The notes: generated from the letters alone by a model not told the origin. 64,000 nucleotides of DNA from an uncultured Prevotella sp. (GCA_900539625.1 UQCW01000002.1:81964-145963), one strand, 5' to 3'. Positions 34,104 to 43,982 are shown, numbered from the stretch's first letter. Numbers and translations: made by a program.

Positions 34104-34964
34104 TTATCGGTTTTTGTTTTTATCCATCTCCACCAAATAGTCGTACCCAAACACAAACGTGTCCCTCTTTGCATCCCCATACAGAAAATCCTCAAAACTG
34201 GTGAATGAAGACTGAAACATCTGCCCATACAGCATATCAATCGTGTTAATATGCCAAACCATAGCATTACTATATCGCTGCTCTGTACGCTTGTCTTTCA
34301 TAACAAGTGTCAGAATATAACATACAGCCTCCAATAGAAACTCATAATACGAGCAATGACTCTCTCTGTCTGGCTCAAAGTAATCCACATCTTTACAGTG
34401 TAGCCTTGCAAGTCGTTCAAGAAGATAAAAAGCATTTCCTGCCGCCTCCTCATTCTTGCCTTCTTCATATTGCTTCATAAAGACTTCAAGCAATGGAATA
34501 TATGCCATAGCTGCCTTTTTACCATCATTCCACGTGCTCGGTTCTATCCAAACCTTGTCAATTTCTTCACGCATGGTTGGAGTGAACCCTATAAAACTAT
34601 AGTTCTTCCATGACTTCACCGTGCGCATAGCTGCAGGATACTTGTTCGGATGATTATACTTAATGTCTTGCAGCATATGTCCAAGTGTCTCTGCCATACA
34701 CTTGGCATGCATATACCGTTCTTCATCTGTCTCACTGGCAGCATAGTCGCAACAGTCTGTGTACCATTCTTCATGCGGAAGGTCACTCTCCACTACATAT
34801 TTACGGCTATCAATAGCTTCTGACCAATAGGTCAAGTAGCGGATTAGCACGCCATGAGGCAATGCCTTCAGCTCTTCTACGACTTTCTGTATTTTCTTGT
34901 CTACAACCAAATCGTAATAATCGCCTTCGGCGTTGTAGACGAAATCGAATGGTTCGTTATACAT
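34104..34964 (-). CDS. Hypothetical protein at the end of the defence-like cluster
   Basis: The protein of 286 residues is acidic and helical with several aromatic-rich segments (NEPFDFVYNAEGDYYDLVV, WYTDCCDYAASETDEERYMHAKCMAETLG). Scattered Cys and His do not form a clear metal motif. It begins 29 bp after the SIR2 gene and reads the same way, so it is probably its partner or immunity/regulatory protein (inference). Its C-terminal helices faintly resemble those of the 419-residue protein across the folded element. No known family. Confidence 0.6.
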   Translation of the reverse strand: MYNEPFDFVYNAEGDYYDLVVDKKIQKVVEELKALPHGVLIRYLTYWSEAIDSRKYVVESDLPHEEWYTDCCDYAASETDEERYMHAKCMAETLGHMLQDIKYNHPNKYPAAMRTVKSWKNYSFIGFTPTMREEIDKVWIEPSTWNDGKKAAMAYIPLLEVFMKQYEEGKNEEAAGNAFYLLERLARLHCKDVDYFEPDRESHCSYYEFLLEAVCYILTLVMKDKRTEQRYSNAMVWHINTIDMLYGQMFQSSFTSFEDFLYGDAKRDTFVFGYDYLVEMDKNKNR

Positions 34965-34993
34965 ATTCCCTTATTGTTTATTACATTCATTAA

Positions 34994-36769
34994 TCAACCA
35001 GGAATCCTGTTCTCACTGTAATACTTTTGTGCATTATCATATAACCTTTTGTATTTTTGATAATCACTTCCAAACATCCCATGTTTCAAAGGTTTCCAAT
35101 TGTCCTGTACTTTTTCTGCCTCTTCAAAAAATCGCCAATATGAATTTTTTCTTAATTCTTGATAACGATAATAAGATGCAGCTCTAACAAAATCGCCTGT
35201 TGGGAAATACTCACGACCTTCCCAACAACATCCATGTGCAACATAACTCAACGACAAGATTTGTTCCCAGATGTAAAAATAGTTTTCGAATTCACTTTCC
35301 GCATAAAAAACATTCTTAAAGAATGGCTTTAAAGTATCCTTAAAGAAAATACTCCTTGGATAGTAATAATTCTGCTGCAAAAGTGCATTCCACAAGTCTT
35401 TGTCCCAGTGAGTCATTCCTACAATGGATAGGAATTTTTCTGGATGTACACTTACAAAATTAAATGGTGGCACCTCCAATGACAAAATATCTTCCAACTC
35501 TTTAAATCTTTCGTATTTTACACATGCAACACCTATTGCATAGAATAGTATTTCTACAGCTAATGCATGGATATAAGATGTATTTTGGGTTTCTGTTCGA
35601 CCATTTTCTAATGGACGAAGACAAAGTTTTATTAGAATATCTTTGAATATGGCTATATGCTCGGATTTTCCCCATCTTGCTGCAAGAGTAAAAGCATCAA
35701 TCAATGGAGCTACCGCTTCTTTATGTATTTCTGCATATTGCTGAAATGACGTAACGGATAACGTAAAGTTGTAATAGGCATACTCTTGTATAGTGTTATA
35801 AGCCTTCCGACCTAATGTCTCTATAAGGTCTGCATATTCAATGGAGTAATTGTCTGATGATAGAAATTTCTTTATTTTAGCAATGAACAAGTCATGACTC
35901 ATGGTACGTGACACATTGACTTTTTCTAATGCTTGTACTTGCTCCAATAGAGAGGTGAACATTTCATCTGCACCTAAAATCCTTAGAAGTTCGCCATCTC
36001 GTGATTCAGATAAGTTCTGTAGTTCTTCGCTAAATTTCCCAACTTCCGCAAAGAATGATGTGTAACGAGGTCGTTGGCTTTCTGTGATAATCTCGATGAG
36101 TCCTTTATCCCATTTGGCAGACCATCCACAGGTCACCAGTCCAAAATCCGAGAAAATCCCATGAAGATGTCCTTTCAATATCTGTGGATAATCATCAAGT
36201 TCTTTTGTTGTGTTCCTAAACTGACAATCAAGATAGTCACCATTTACTTTTATGATTGTTGGCTCTTTGCTATGGATAATCGGTGTCGCCGTGTTCCAAT
36301 CACTTTCGTTCTTAATAACTTGTGGGTGTACTCCAATCTCCTCTAAAGCATTCTCTAACAGCCTATCAAAATTCGTTGTTACCACAACTTTTACATATCC
36401 TTCTCTAATCAGATTAGCAATCGCTCTATGTGCTTTTGTAGGCAATTTCCATCCCAACTCTTTTTCATCTGTTGTTGGTTCGAAGAAATTCTGCATTAGC
36501 CGCACACGCTCTGTCGGAGTTTTCACCATTTCTTCTAATAAATCAGAATAATTGGCTTGCTTTCCATATTGTTTAAGATACCATTGATGCCAATCGTTCG
36601 TTTCTGATACGTTTTGCGTCGCAGCTATTTGCTCTATAAGTCGCTCCTCGACCTCCCATCCTGTTGGTATATGCGCTTTTCTTGATATTCCAGAACCAAG
36701 CAATAGGGCATATGCTCCTTTATTGCTATATATGGACAATGCCAATGTTGTTAGTTTCTCAATTTTCAT
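34994..36769 (-). CDS. SIR2-domain protein
   Basis: The protein of 591 residues has an N-terminal SIR2-like Rossmann domain: LLLGSGISRKA (23-32) for NAD binding, VVVTTNFDRLLE (128-139) and VTCGWSAKWD (212-221). Where classical sirtuins have the catalytic His, the motif reads VNGDY (Asn176). The C-terminal 350 residues are helical with many aromatic residues and unknown. In several anti-phage systems SIR2 proteins deplete NAD on infection; this could be such an effector, but activity is inferred. The start overlaps the HNH gene by 11 bp, so the two are co-translated. Confidence 0.78.
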   Translation of the reverse strand: MKIEKLTTLALSIYSNKGAYALLLGSGISRKAHIPTGWEVEERLIEQIAATQNVSETNDWHQWYLKQYGKQANYSDLLEEMVKTPTERVRLMQNFFEPTTDEKELGWKLPTKAHRAIANLIREGYVKVVVTTNFDRLLENALEEIGVHPQVIKNESDWNTATPIIHSKEPTIIKVNGDYLDCQFRNTTKELDDYPQILKGHLHGIFSDFGLVTCGWSAKWDKGLIEIITESQRPRYTSFFAEVGKFSEELQNLSESRDGELLRILGADEMFTSLLEQVQALEKVNVSRTMSHDLFIAKIKKFLSSDNYSIEYADLIETLGRKAYNTIQEYAYYNFTLSVTSFQQYAEIHKEAVAPLIDAFTLAARWGKSEHIAIFKDILIKLCLRPLENGRTETQNTSYIHALAVEILFYAIGVACVKYERFKELEDILSLEVPPFNFVSVHPEKFLSIVGMTHWDKDLWNALLQQNYYYPRSIFFKDTLKPFFKNVFYAESEFENYFYIWEQILSLSYVAHGCCWEGREYFPTGDFVRAASYYRYQELRKNSYWRFFEEAEKVQDNWKPLKHGMFGSDYQKYKRLYDNAQKYYSENRIPG

Positions 36770-38657
36770 AGTATGATTTCTTATGTATACTAGAATCTTT
36801 GATTACGTATGTCCCATTTTCGACTAGAATGTGATATACGACTCTTGAAGCAATTACATCAAGGTTTGAGAATAACTTTTCTAAAGTGCATTTCTCAAAT
36901 GGTGTCCCTTTTCGTAGCTCTCTCATATTTGTTTCAGAATGATGCAATGCGAAAGCCAATAAAACATCTCTAAGCTGATAATGAAAAGAAAATGACATAC
37001 CATCAGCATTATTTGTAAAATGAACATAATCGGCAAAATTATCAATATGTACATTAATAGCAAAAGAACACTTGAAATATTTTATTGTGTTAGTTGTGTC
37101 ATTCGCTTCAATATTCATACTTACAGTTATCAGTTCTTTATCTTCAATTATTTCAAATGTAGGTCCTGTTATTTGCATCGTAATATCACGCAAGTCCCTG
37201 TCGTTTATTGAACCATAATAAAGCGATTCAAAATGAATCTTTTCCATTTTTACAACAGATAAATACTCAGGTTTAAACTCAGGCATTACAACATCTTTGA
37301 GCTCTGATTTCTTAGTCAGACATTCGCTGAATATATCATCACTCTTTGGTTGTATCACTACATCATCCGCTATAGGATTCACAATCCAGTCTATCCATGG
37401 AGTTGACAAATCCCTGTTAGTTGTGTCTTGCCGCTGCCATTTGTCAAATCCCATCCATTGTTTTATTTTTTCCCAATGGTCGCTTAAGTCGCTATCATAT
37501 TTGTATGCACCATTGTCAATGTCCACGAATGGAATGATAAAAACATAGGCTATATCGTAAATCCAAATAATGCCAGTACAATATGGTGCTTTTAAATCTT
37601 CTTGGCGGTTGTTTATGAAAACATCCAATACTGGTTGTTTGAATGGTATATAGTTTTTGTCGGCATCTGTTAGCACAACCAACCATATTGAGGGCAATGT
37701 GTCAGGTATAAAGTCTTTGGACTTAATCCACTTGATTGTGTTTTGAAAATGCGACAACTCCCTTGTAGGTAACATATCTATTACCATTTTGCACAAGGCT
37801 TTGTACATTTGCTCATTGACAATCGGTGATTTCAGTTCAAAATGATGTGCAAATGGCTTTTGGTCACTTACGCTCAGTGGTATTGCCTCCTTCATCAGAT
37901 GCAGTATTGGATCTCCGTTTTTATCTGGGACAATGATGAAATCTTTTCCGACAACCTTGGCAGCCTTGGTTGTTCCTTTCCTTGGTATGCGAAAGATGGA
38001 ACGACGGAAATCCATCATAACTCTAAACTGATCTTCTACTACAGCTAAGTCATGATTGCAAGTATCGCACTCTTCATAACAGAAAAGTAGCTTGTTGCCC
38101 AATGCATCCTGTATAGCATGGGCTACTTTCTTAAACGATACATCTGGTACTGACTTGCCGCAAAACCTACACACTCGCTTTTTTTCATCTGCTTCGCCAA
38201 TCCATTCTTCTAATCCGTCAAAACCATATGAATGGTATTCGAATAGCAGATTCATGATGCAGAAATGCTCAAAGATATTGTTATGGAGCATTACTGAGAA
38301 CTTATTTGTCATATTTTCAATAGTTAAACAGGCTATAGCTGTTCTCCGTTCTGCTACAGAAGTTTTCTCTTCATTAAAGTAATAGAAATACTCACCCATA
38401 GACAAGTTTCTTACAAATCCGAGCAGTTTCCTAATATGAAACCCTGTAGCATGATCATACTTTGCTTGTAGAACTTGCAAAGCATCAATCGTCTTGTCAC
38501 TGACATTGATTCTTGCTCCTGTATGACGCAAAGACAAGACATCACAATGGTTCATAAACGTTTGTTCTATTTCAGTCGTCATCACGCTGTCATTGTCTGA
38601 AAATAGTATTCTTTGTTTCTTAGACTTAGAATATAATAACATTCTGAGTTCCGTCAT
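36759..38657 (-). CDS. HNH_5-type zinc/nuclease-domain protein
   Basis: The protein of 632 residues contains one clear HNH_5-like module at 163-201: CRFCG (Cys163, Cys166), FKKVAHAIQDALGNK (His180, Asn188) and CDTCN (Cys197, Cys200, Asn201). The four Cys would hold zinc and the His/Asn form the nuclease site. The rest is unrecognised; the middle contains a long beta-rich part (FELKSPIVNEQMYKALCKMVIDMLP). Nuclease action on DNA is inferred from the family. It lies between the KAP-like NTPase gene (109 bp away) and the SIR2 gene (overlapping). Confidence 0.75.
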   Translation of the reverse strand: MTELRMLLYSKSKKQRILFSDNDSVMTTEIEQTFMNHCDVLSLRHTGARINVSDKTIDALQVLQAKYDHATGFHIRKLLGFVRNLSMGEYFYYFNEEKTSVAERRTAIACLTIENMTNKFSVMLHNNIFEHFCIMNLLFEYHSYGFDGLEEWIGEADEKKRVCRFCGKSVPDVSFKKVAHAIQDALGNKLLFCYEECDTCNHDLAVVEDQFRVMMDFRRSIFRIPRKGTTKAAKVVGKDFIIVPDKNGDPILHLMKEAIPLSVSDQKPFAHHFELKSPIVNEQMYKALCKMVIDMLPTRELSHFQNTIKWIKSKDFIPDTLPSIWLVVLTDADKNYIPFKQPVLDVFINNRQEDLKAPYCTGIIWIYDIAYVFIIPFVDIDNGAYKYDSDLSDHWEKIKQWMGFDKWQRQDTTNRDLSTPWIDWIVNPIADDVVIQPKSDDIFSECLTKKSELKDVVMPEFKPEYLSVVKMEKIHFESLYYGSINDRDLRDITMQITGPTFEIIEDKELITVSMNIEANDTTNTIKYFKCSFAINVHIDNFADYVHFTNNADGMSFSFHYQLRDVLLAFALHHSETNMRELRKGTPFEKCTLEKLFSNLDVIASRVVYHILVENGTYVIKDSSIHKKSYYEN

Positions 38658-38766
38658 AAGCTATTAAATGATTTACATTAAATCTACCATTCTATAAACA
38701 TTATTCATAATTAATGTTTGAAGGCTACATGTGTCTTTTTTGTAAAACCATAAGGTTCGATAGAAT

Positions 38767-40161
38767 CTATTTTGACACATATTTTAGCATACATTCTATT
38801 ATCGCCGCAAAGTCCGTTTCATTCTCTCTTCCTGATGATTCGAATAATCCTCCTATTTCCCCTTTTCCTGTTTTTTCATCAATAACAACATCTTGGCGGT
38901 AATATATCCCATCTTGACCTTTGGAGAAAACGGAAACACCCAATCTTTGGCATTCTTCAAATGACAATAACATATAGGGAGCAAAATAAGTAAAGAAATC
39001 TTTCGGACTTTTCTGATAAACATTTCGAGCTATATTTTTCATACTGTCATCTGTCCATCCCAACCGTCTCATAACAGACAAAACTCTAAGCATTACTGTA
39101 CACAACACTATCGTATGCCCATTATAATCAACCGTTATACTGTCTTGTTTCTTTTCTTCTGTTATAATCACATGTACAACATCACGGATTGTTTTACTGT
39201 AAAAGTAGTCTTTTCCTATAAGGTCTCGTAATAGAGGAACAGGACATTCTGTAATAACGGCTAATTGTTCAAATATGTATTTTGTACGTTCCTCTTGAAG
39301 CGAGTAGTTGAATGGTATGCTTGACAGGAACTTGCCAATATATCCGCTGAAGTCTGTTTCTCTACCATAGAAATGTTTGAATATTTTTCTCACATTTGAA
39401 TAATCACATACAAGAACTATATTATCAAGATTGAATTTGTTACCAACAAGTGTGCAATCAGGCTTTACGAAACACTTGTAACAATAGTCAATATGAGCAG
39501 AAAACACATTGAGTATTCTAAATAGATGTGCAGGATCTATCCTATCCAAATCTTCTACGACAAGAACAACTTCTTTATGGGTACGTTGCTTGTAATTTCC
39601 AATTGACCTCTTAATAATAGCTGTTATAATGTCATCCTCATAAATGGTTTTGTTGTCAACCTTACTAAGAAAGTCGTCTAAGAGGGCATTTTCGTCATAA
39701 TTCACTTTGAACTTTTCAAATTTGACTTTCATGTCCTTAAACAGTTTCAATGACTTCATACAACTCATTATTAACGGCTTGTATTCATTGGGAACCGCAA
39801 TGGCAGACAAGTAAGAAAGCAAATCTGAAAGTAAAGACTTACCATTGTTTTGGAGATAAAACCATAAGGCTATATCGTTAGGAACAACGACTTGGTCACT
39901 TATCATACTATTCAACATCAACTGAAACAATATGTCCCGTTTGATTAGACTGAATATGTCCTCATTTGATGCGACTTGATAGTTGACTGGGTATATGGTA
40001 AGAAACATGAAGTGTTCACTGACAAAATCTGTCTTTTTATATTTGTCCAAGAAATAGGATTTTCCGTCACCAAACTTTGATGAAAGTATCGTTCTTGGAT
40101 TTACCTTCATATGCTCAAAGAACCCTTTTATTGCACTGTCTATTGGTATGACAAAATCCAT
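38767..40161 (-). CDS. KAP-like P-loop NTPase
   Basis: The protein of 464 residues has an early P-loop, SSKFGDGKSYFL, at about 27-38 (Lys34, Ser35), in which the first Gly of the usual motif is Ser. It also has a KAP-type Walker B, VVLVVEDLDRID, at about 196-207. A helical insertion lies between the two. Other KAP features are the NIVLVCDYSNVRKIF strand and a helical C-terminus. KAP NTPases are often membrane-linked and occur in phage-defence loci; here no transmembrane segment is obvious. Its start is adjacent to the stop of the small FlbD-like gene. Confidence 0.78.
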   Translation of the reverse strand: MDFVIPIDSAIKGFFEHMKVNPRTILSSKFGDGKSYFLDKYKKTDFVSEHFMFLTIYPVNYQVASNEDIFSLIKRDILFQLMLNSMISDQVVVPNDIALWFYLQNNGKSLLSDLLSYLSAIAVPNEYKPLIMSCMKSLKLFKDMKVKFEKFKVNYDENALLDDFLSKVDNKTIYEDDIITAIIKRSIGNYKQRTHKEVVLVVEDLDRIDPAHLFRILNVFSAHIDYCYKCFVKPDCTLVGNKFNLDNIVLVCDYSNVRKIFKHFYGRETDFSGYIGKFLSSIPFNYSLQEERTKYIFEQLAVITECPVPLLRDLIGKDYFYSKTIRDVVHVIITEEKKQDSITVDYNGHTIVLCTVMLRVLSVMRRLGWTDDSMKNIARNVYQKSPKDFFTYFAPYMLLSFEECQRLGVSVFSKGQDGIYYRQDVVIDEKTGKGEIGGLFESSGRENETDFAAIIECMLKYVSK

Positions 40162-40392
40162 TTACTCCTCTATTTTTGATTTCACAAATGAATAAGACTC
40201 AGCAACCTCTTCTCGTTGCCAATAACTTGAAATATCAGAAAGACTATTTCCGCAACTGCTGCTCGATATTCTCTGATTTAAGAAGTTCACATAAACACGC
40301 CCATTGTCATTTTCCACAAAGGCAATGGAATCAGTATTTATGTATACCGGATTTCCGTTATGTTTGATGTGTAATTCTATAAAGTGTGCCAT
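40162..40392 (-). CDS. FlbD-like small protein
   Basis: The 76-residue protein resembles FlbD-type small proteins (IELHIKHNGNPVYINTDSIAFVENDNGRVYV), a beta-rich module seen beside flagellar genes and in unrelated contexts. There are no flagellar genes here, so the similarity probably reflects a generic fold. It lies directly between the KAP gene and the phosphoesterase-NTPase gene, with 16 bp to the latter, and may bridge the two proteins (inference). Confidence 0.6.
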   Translation of the reverse strand: MAHFIELHIKHNGNPVYINTDSIAFVENDNGRVYVNFLNQRISSSSCGNSLSDISSYWQREEVAESYSFVKSKIEE

Positions 40393-40408
40393 ATAACAAT
40401 GCTTCTTA

Positions 40409-43400
40409 TCATTTACCTAAATTGCGCTTCGCAATAGCCACTTCTGGTGTGTCCAACAATTTCATTCCTGTAATAGAACCATATTCAGCTAACTTGTCAT
40501 GCGACAATTCGTGATTATAGACATAGTTACGAACGCGAGCATTTATTAATCTGAGAATTACAGGATTATTCTTATAGGTTTTCACCATTGCTCTCAAATC
40601 ATTGGCTCTCATAGTTCCATAATATGTATTAATAGTGAAAGAGATGATGGCAGCAGCTGGAGTACCGATTTTTTCAGCTACCTTTTCATAGATTTCTGGC
40701 ATTCCTGTTCCGCCAGTTCCTACCGATAAAGATAATCTTGCAAATGAAAACAGGCAGAATTTCATCAAAACCATTTGAAGCAAACGATTTAGACGTTCTT
40801 GGATTTTCTTTTCATTTGTTCCCTTTATCAAGTTCGGATTCTTTGTTATCTCCTCAACAAAAGATTTCCTGTCATCTTCGATTATCTTGGTAATAAAAGA
40901 TAATGAGCGGAATGTCGCGTAATATGCATCTTCAATCAACCCCATCAATTCGTCCTTTCGGAGCGTGTCACGTTGATTCTTTACGATTTGCCCCATTATT
41001 TGTGTCACAAATAGTGAGTTCCTGAAATCTATCAGATCTTGATTTTGCTCATATTCTTCATTGTCTGGCAGTGCTTCAGCAGAACTTGCCTTTCGTATCG
41101 CCATGTCTTCCTTATCATGGGCGGCCAAACGTTTGTATCTTTCCTTCCTGTAATCTACACCCTCTCTCAAGACATCTTCTTTAAAGGAATTAACCAAGTC
41201 AGCCAAACGACTATATAATTTATCATCTGTATTAAGAGTAATAGGGTCCAATTTCTCGAAAGGCAACCAACTGATAAATTTTATTTCTGTAAGGAGTGTG
41301 TCACTATTGTCCAAATAAGCAAGGAATAATAATATGTTGGCATTGTTTTCTTTATGCAGTGAATTGCAGAGTTCTTTTACTTCCCTTTCACCTTCTTCCG
41401 TGTTAATGATTCGAGACAACTTTAATGCAGTTAGATAGAAAAACAAATATTTATATGAGAATTGGTAAACTTTATCCTCTTGTTCCTTAATAATAGCGGA
41501 TTCTTTCAACTTGGCTAAGAATGTTTCTTTAGTCGCAACAACATTTCTTTCTTTAGAGTATTCTGCATAAAAGTCATTATAGTTTACAGCATCTTTTATG
41601 TCACATTCTGCAAACGAACTTACTTTCTTCTTGTACATTTCGTAAGACAATTCCGACAAGAACATACTATATCCATCTAATTTACCTTGTTGAACCCCAG
41701 ATCTAATAAGAGATGCAAACAATAGACTTTGATATAATGCAGCGTATGAAGTTGGCGAGACATCAAAAGTATTAACACCTGTGTCGATATTTTGCAACAG
41801 CGTAAGCAAGAATATTGGATTTGACGGCAACAACTGTTTGCCTAATATGTTTGCGACTTGATCATAAGCTGTTTTTACTGCTTCTGCCAACTTGTTATTG
41901 TCAACGGTATATATATCAGAGCCTAACATTATCCATCTTTCTATCAACAGATTACGCTTTACATATCCAAGAGAATGTACAGAATAATATATCACATCCA
42001 TATTGTCAGCAGTAGACAAGAATCCCCTAATATCTATATTCTCTGATGTAGTAATTATAACCTTGTCATAAACTTTCAATAATGATGAGATAAGTTCCTT
42101 CATTCCCGATTTATTGAGAGAAGACTTATCCATATTATCTATAAAGACAATTCGTTTTGACCTTTCAATGGTATAATACTCTTGAAATTTCTTTTTGGAT
42201 TTGTCATATTGATTGTCATACGCTCTGTTCAATAAATGCTTGATGTTGACCTTCGTGATATCTTTTCCATGAAGCAATATTGGATAGATTGAGCGATGAT
42301 AGCATTGAGATATGAGCATCTTTAGCAATGCTGTTTTCCCACACTGGCTTTCTCCTTCCAAGATTATCACTTTCGTCGCTTCGTTATACGAAAAAATTTC
42401 CTTTGAGTCTATATATGTATAAACCCTGTCATCATCTACGTTTCCATTCAATGGTTCCAAATCAGGATATACATATATATCATCCAATAACAGAGGGTCT
42501 TTACGTGGATGCTTAATTGGAGCATCCAAGCTATGAAGATATGTATAAAATTGCTCTGTAAAGTCAAAAGAATGACCATGATAAGTAATCGGAACATTCT
42601 TTTCTGCAATAGGTAGGCAAACATCTTTCTTTGCGTCAATAGAAATTGTATATAATACAGCATTTGTTAAATCCGTATCATCAAATACAAGAACAGAAAA
42701 GGATTGTTCTTCACCCTGTTGCAAAGAATCATTCTCTAAATATAAAATTGCAGCTCTATTGTCCAAATCCGAAATTTGCTTTCCACGATGTTGATGTTCG
42801 TGACCACACATCAATATTTGCGATTGCTTTTGAATGTGCTCACTAAATAAATGGTTGTTATTTTTCGTTCCGCGTGTTGCTAACCAACCTGTCTTGTGGT
42901 GAAAAACGGATATGACAATATCATTTCTTCCATTGTCATCATTGTACGTTATGAAATTTGCTTCTGGAACAATTAGGCTTTGTGGTTGTTCATTTATGGT
43001 GGACAATAAAGCTGTATTATAGCAATGAAATATCAGAGAACTGTTATTGTTGATTTTTATTTGTTTCTCGTAAGAAATTCGATTCAGGTGTTCTTCTTCA
43101 CTTAATTCAGCATAAAATTTCCAAAACTCATATTGAGGTTTCAGGGCCTCGCTTTCATATTCATTACGTTTAAAAGCTCCATTATCCAAGACATCTTTTA
43201 GTACGAAGTCACGAAAAGGCACATCCATTCCAAAATCCAAGTCGTGATTACCTGGAACAAAAACGTACTCCCAAGAGTCAAACTTTCTCTCCTTTTCAAT
43301 TTCATTCTTGAAATCTTGAAACATTTTCTTCGCAAATTGGTAGTTTGCGACATTCCCTTTATCAACGATGTCTCCAGTGACAACGACTGCCACTTTTGAA

Positions 43401-43513
43401 CACTCATTTAGAATAGAAGCAGTGGCACGTGCAAGATTTCTTGATTTTTCCACAATATAGTCTGTTCCCGATGTTATGTGAAGATCAGACATTTGAATAA
43501 CTGCTAATTTCAT
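40409..43513 (-). CDS. Metallophosphoesterase fused to a STAND/NACHT-like NTPase
   Basis: The protein of 1034 residues starts with a complete calcineurin-like phosphoesterase: SDLHIT (Asp10, His12), TGDIVDKG (46-53), PGNHDLD (87-93), VFHHKTG (203-209) and CGHEHQH (236-242). A P-loop NTPase follows with GESQCGKT (387-394) and IVFIDNMD (455-462). About 500 helical residues without visible repeats complete it. STAND proteins with an N-terminal effector and a long C-terminal sensor detect phage proteins in Avs systems; this layout fits that scheme with a phosphoesterase effector. It is the first gene of the leftward cluster, 22 bp after the polysaccharide gene wbuC. Confidence 0.82.
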   Translation of the reverse strand: MKLAVIQMSDLHITSGTDYIVEKSRNLARATASILNECSKVAVVVTGDIVDKGNVANYQFAKKMFQDFKNEIEKERKFDSWEYVFVPGNHDLDFGMDVPFRDFVLKDVLDNGAFKRNEYESEALKPQYEFWKFYAELSEEEHLNRISYEKQIKINNNSSLIFHCYNTALLSTINEQPQSLIVPEANFITYNDDNGRNDIVISVFHHKTGWLATRGTKNNNHLFSEHIQKQSQILMCGHEHQHRGKQISDLDNRAAILYLENDSLQQGEEQSFSVLVFDDTDLTNAVLYTISIDAKKDVCLPIAEKNVPITYHGHSFDFTEQFYTYLHSLDAPIKHPRKDPLLLDDIYVYPDLEPLNGNVDDDRVYTYIDSKEIFSYNEATKVIILEGESQCGKTALLKMLISQCYHRSIYPILLHGKDITKVNIKHLLNRAYDNQYDKSKKKFQEYYTIERSKRIVFIDNMDKSSLNKSGMKELISSLLKVYDKVIITTSENIDIRGFLSTADNMDVIYYSVHSLGYVKRNLLIERWIMLGSDIYTVDNNKLAEAVKTAYDQVANILGKQLLPSNPIFLLTLLQNIDTGVNTFDVSPTSYAALYQSLLFASLIRSGVQQGKLDGYSMFLSELSYEMYKKKVSSFAECDIKDAVNYNDFYAEYSKERNVVATKETFLAKLKESAIIKEQEDKVYQFSYKYLFFYLTALKLSRIINTEEGEREVKELCNSLHKENNANILLFLAYLDNSDTLLTEIKFISWLPFEKLDPITLNTDDKLYSRLADLVNSFKEDVLREGVDYRKERYKRLAAHDKEDMAIRKASSAEALPDNEEYEQNQDLIDFRNSLFVTQIMGQIVKNQRDTLRKDELMGLIEDAYYATFRSLSFITKIIEDDRKSFVEEITKNPNLIKGTNEKKIQERLNRLLQMVLMKFCLFSFARLSLSVGTGGTGMPEIYEKVAEKIGTPAAAIISFTINTYYGTMRANDLRAMVKTYKNNPVILRLINARVRNYVYNHELSHDKLAEYGSITGMKLLDTPEVAIAKRNLGK

Positions 43514-43535
43514 ACGTTACAATTATTTCTTGATA

Positions 43536-43982
43536 CTATCCTTTATACGCCCCATCCTTTGCTTCAAATATCACACTCGGCTCTATCACTTCCACCGTGT
43601 GCCATGCCCCTTTTGGTATCTGACATCCATACTTTGCCTCCGCTGGGCAAAGATGAATGCGTTGCACCTCACGATACTCTACTTTCCGTATTACATCCTG
43701 CGTATCTATACCCATAGGCAGGGCTTCAGATGCAGCATTCTCGTATGTCACTACCTCCTCATATATAATTTCATCCATTTTTCCACACAAGCAAACAACT
43801 GTTTCTGTCGTGTTCTCATGCCTGTGGATAGGCACAACCGTACCAGGAAGTAATGCATTTAAGATACGCTGACTATTATCAGCCGAAGATGTACGCAAAT
43901 CAAAACTCTGACGTAATCTTGGGTTTATTGTGGCTTGCTCAAAGAGCTTACCTAAAAAGTCTTTATCAAATTCCATAGTCAT
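43536..43982 (-). CDS. wbuC: WbuC-family cupin metalloprotein
   Basis: The protein of 148 residues fits the WbuC cupin family, often found at the ends of O-antigen loci. It shows VPIHRHENTTETVVCLCGKMDEIIY (metal-binding His pair and a turn) and a late WHTVEVIEPSVIFEAKDG strand. Its chemistry is not established. ATG 43982 and 43976 both start the frame. It is the last gene of the polysaccharide cluster in the direction of transcription. Confidence 0.85.
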   Translation of the reverse strand: MTMEFDKDFLGKLFEQATINPRLRQSFDLRTSSADNSQRILNALLPGTVVPIHRHENTTETVVCLCGKMDEIIYEEVVTYENAASEALPMGIDTQDVIRKVEYREVQRIHLCPAEAKYGCQIPKGAWHTVEVIEPSVIFEAKDGAYKG

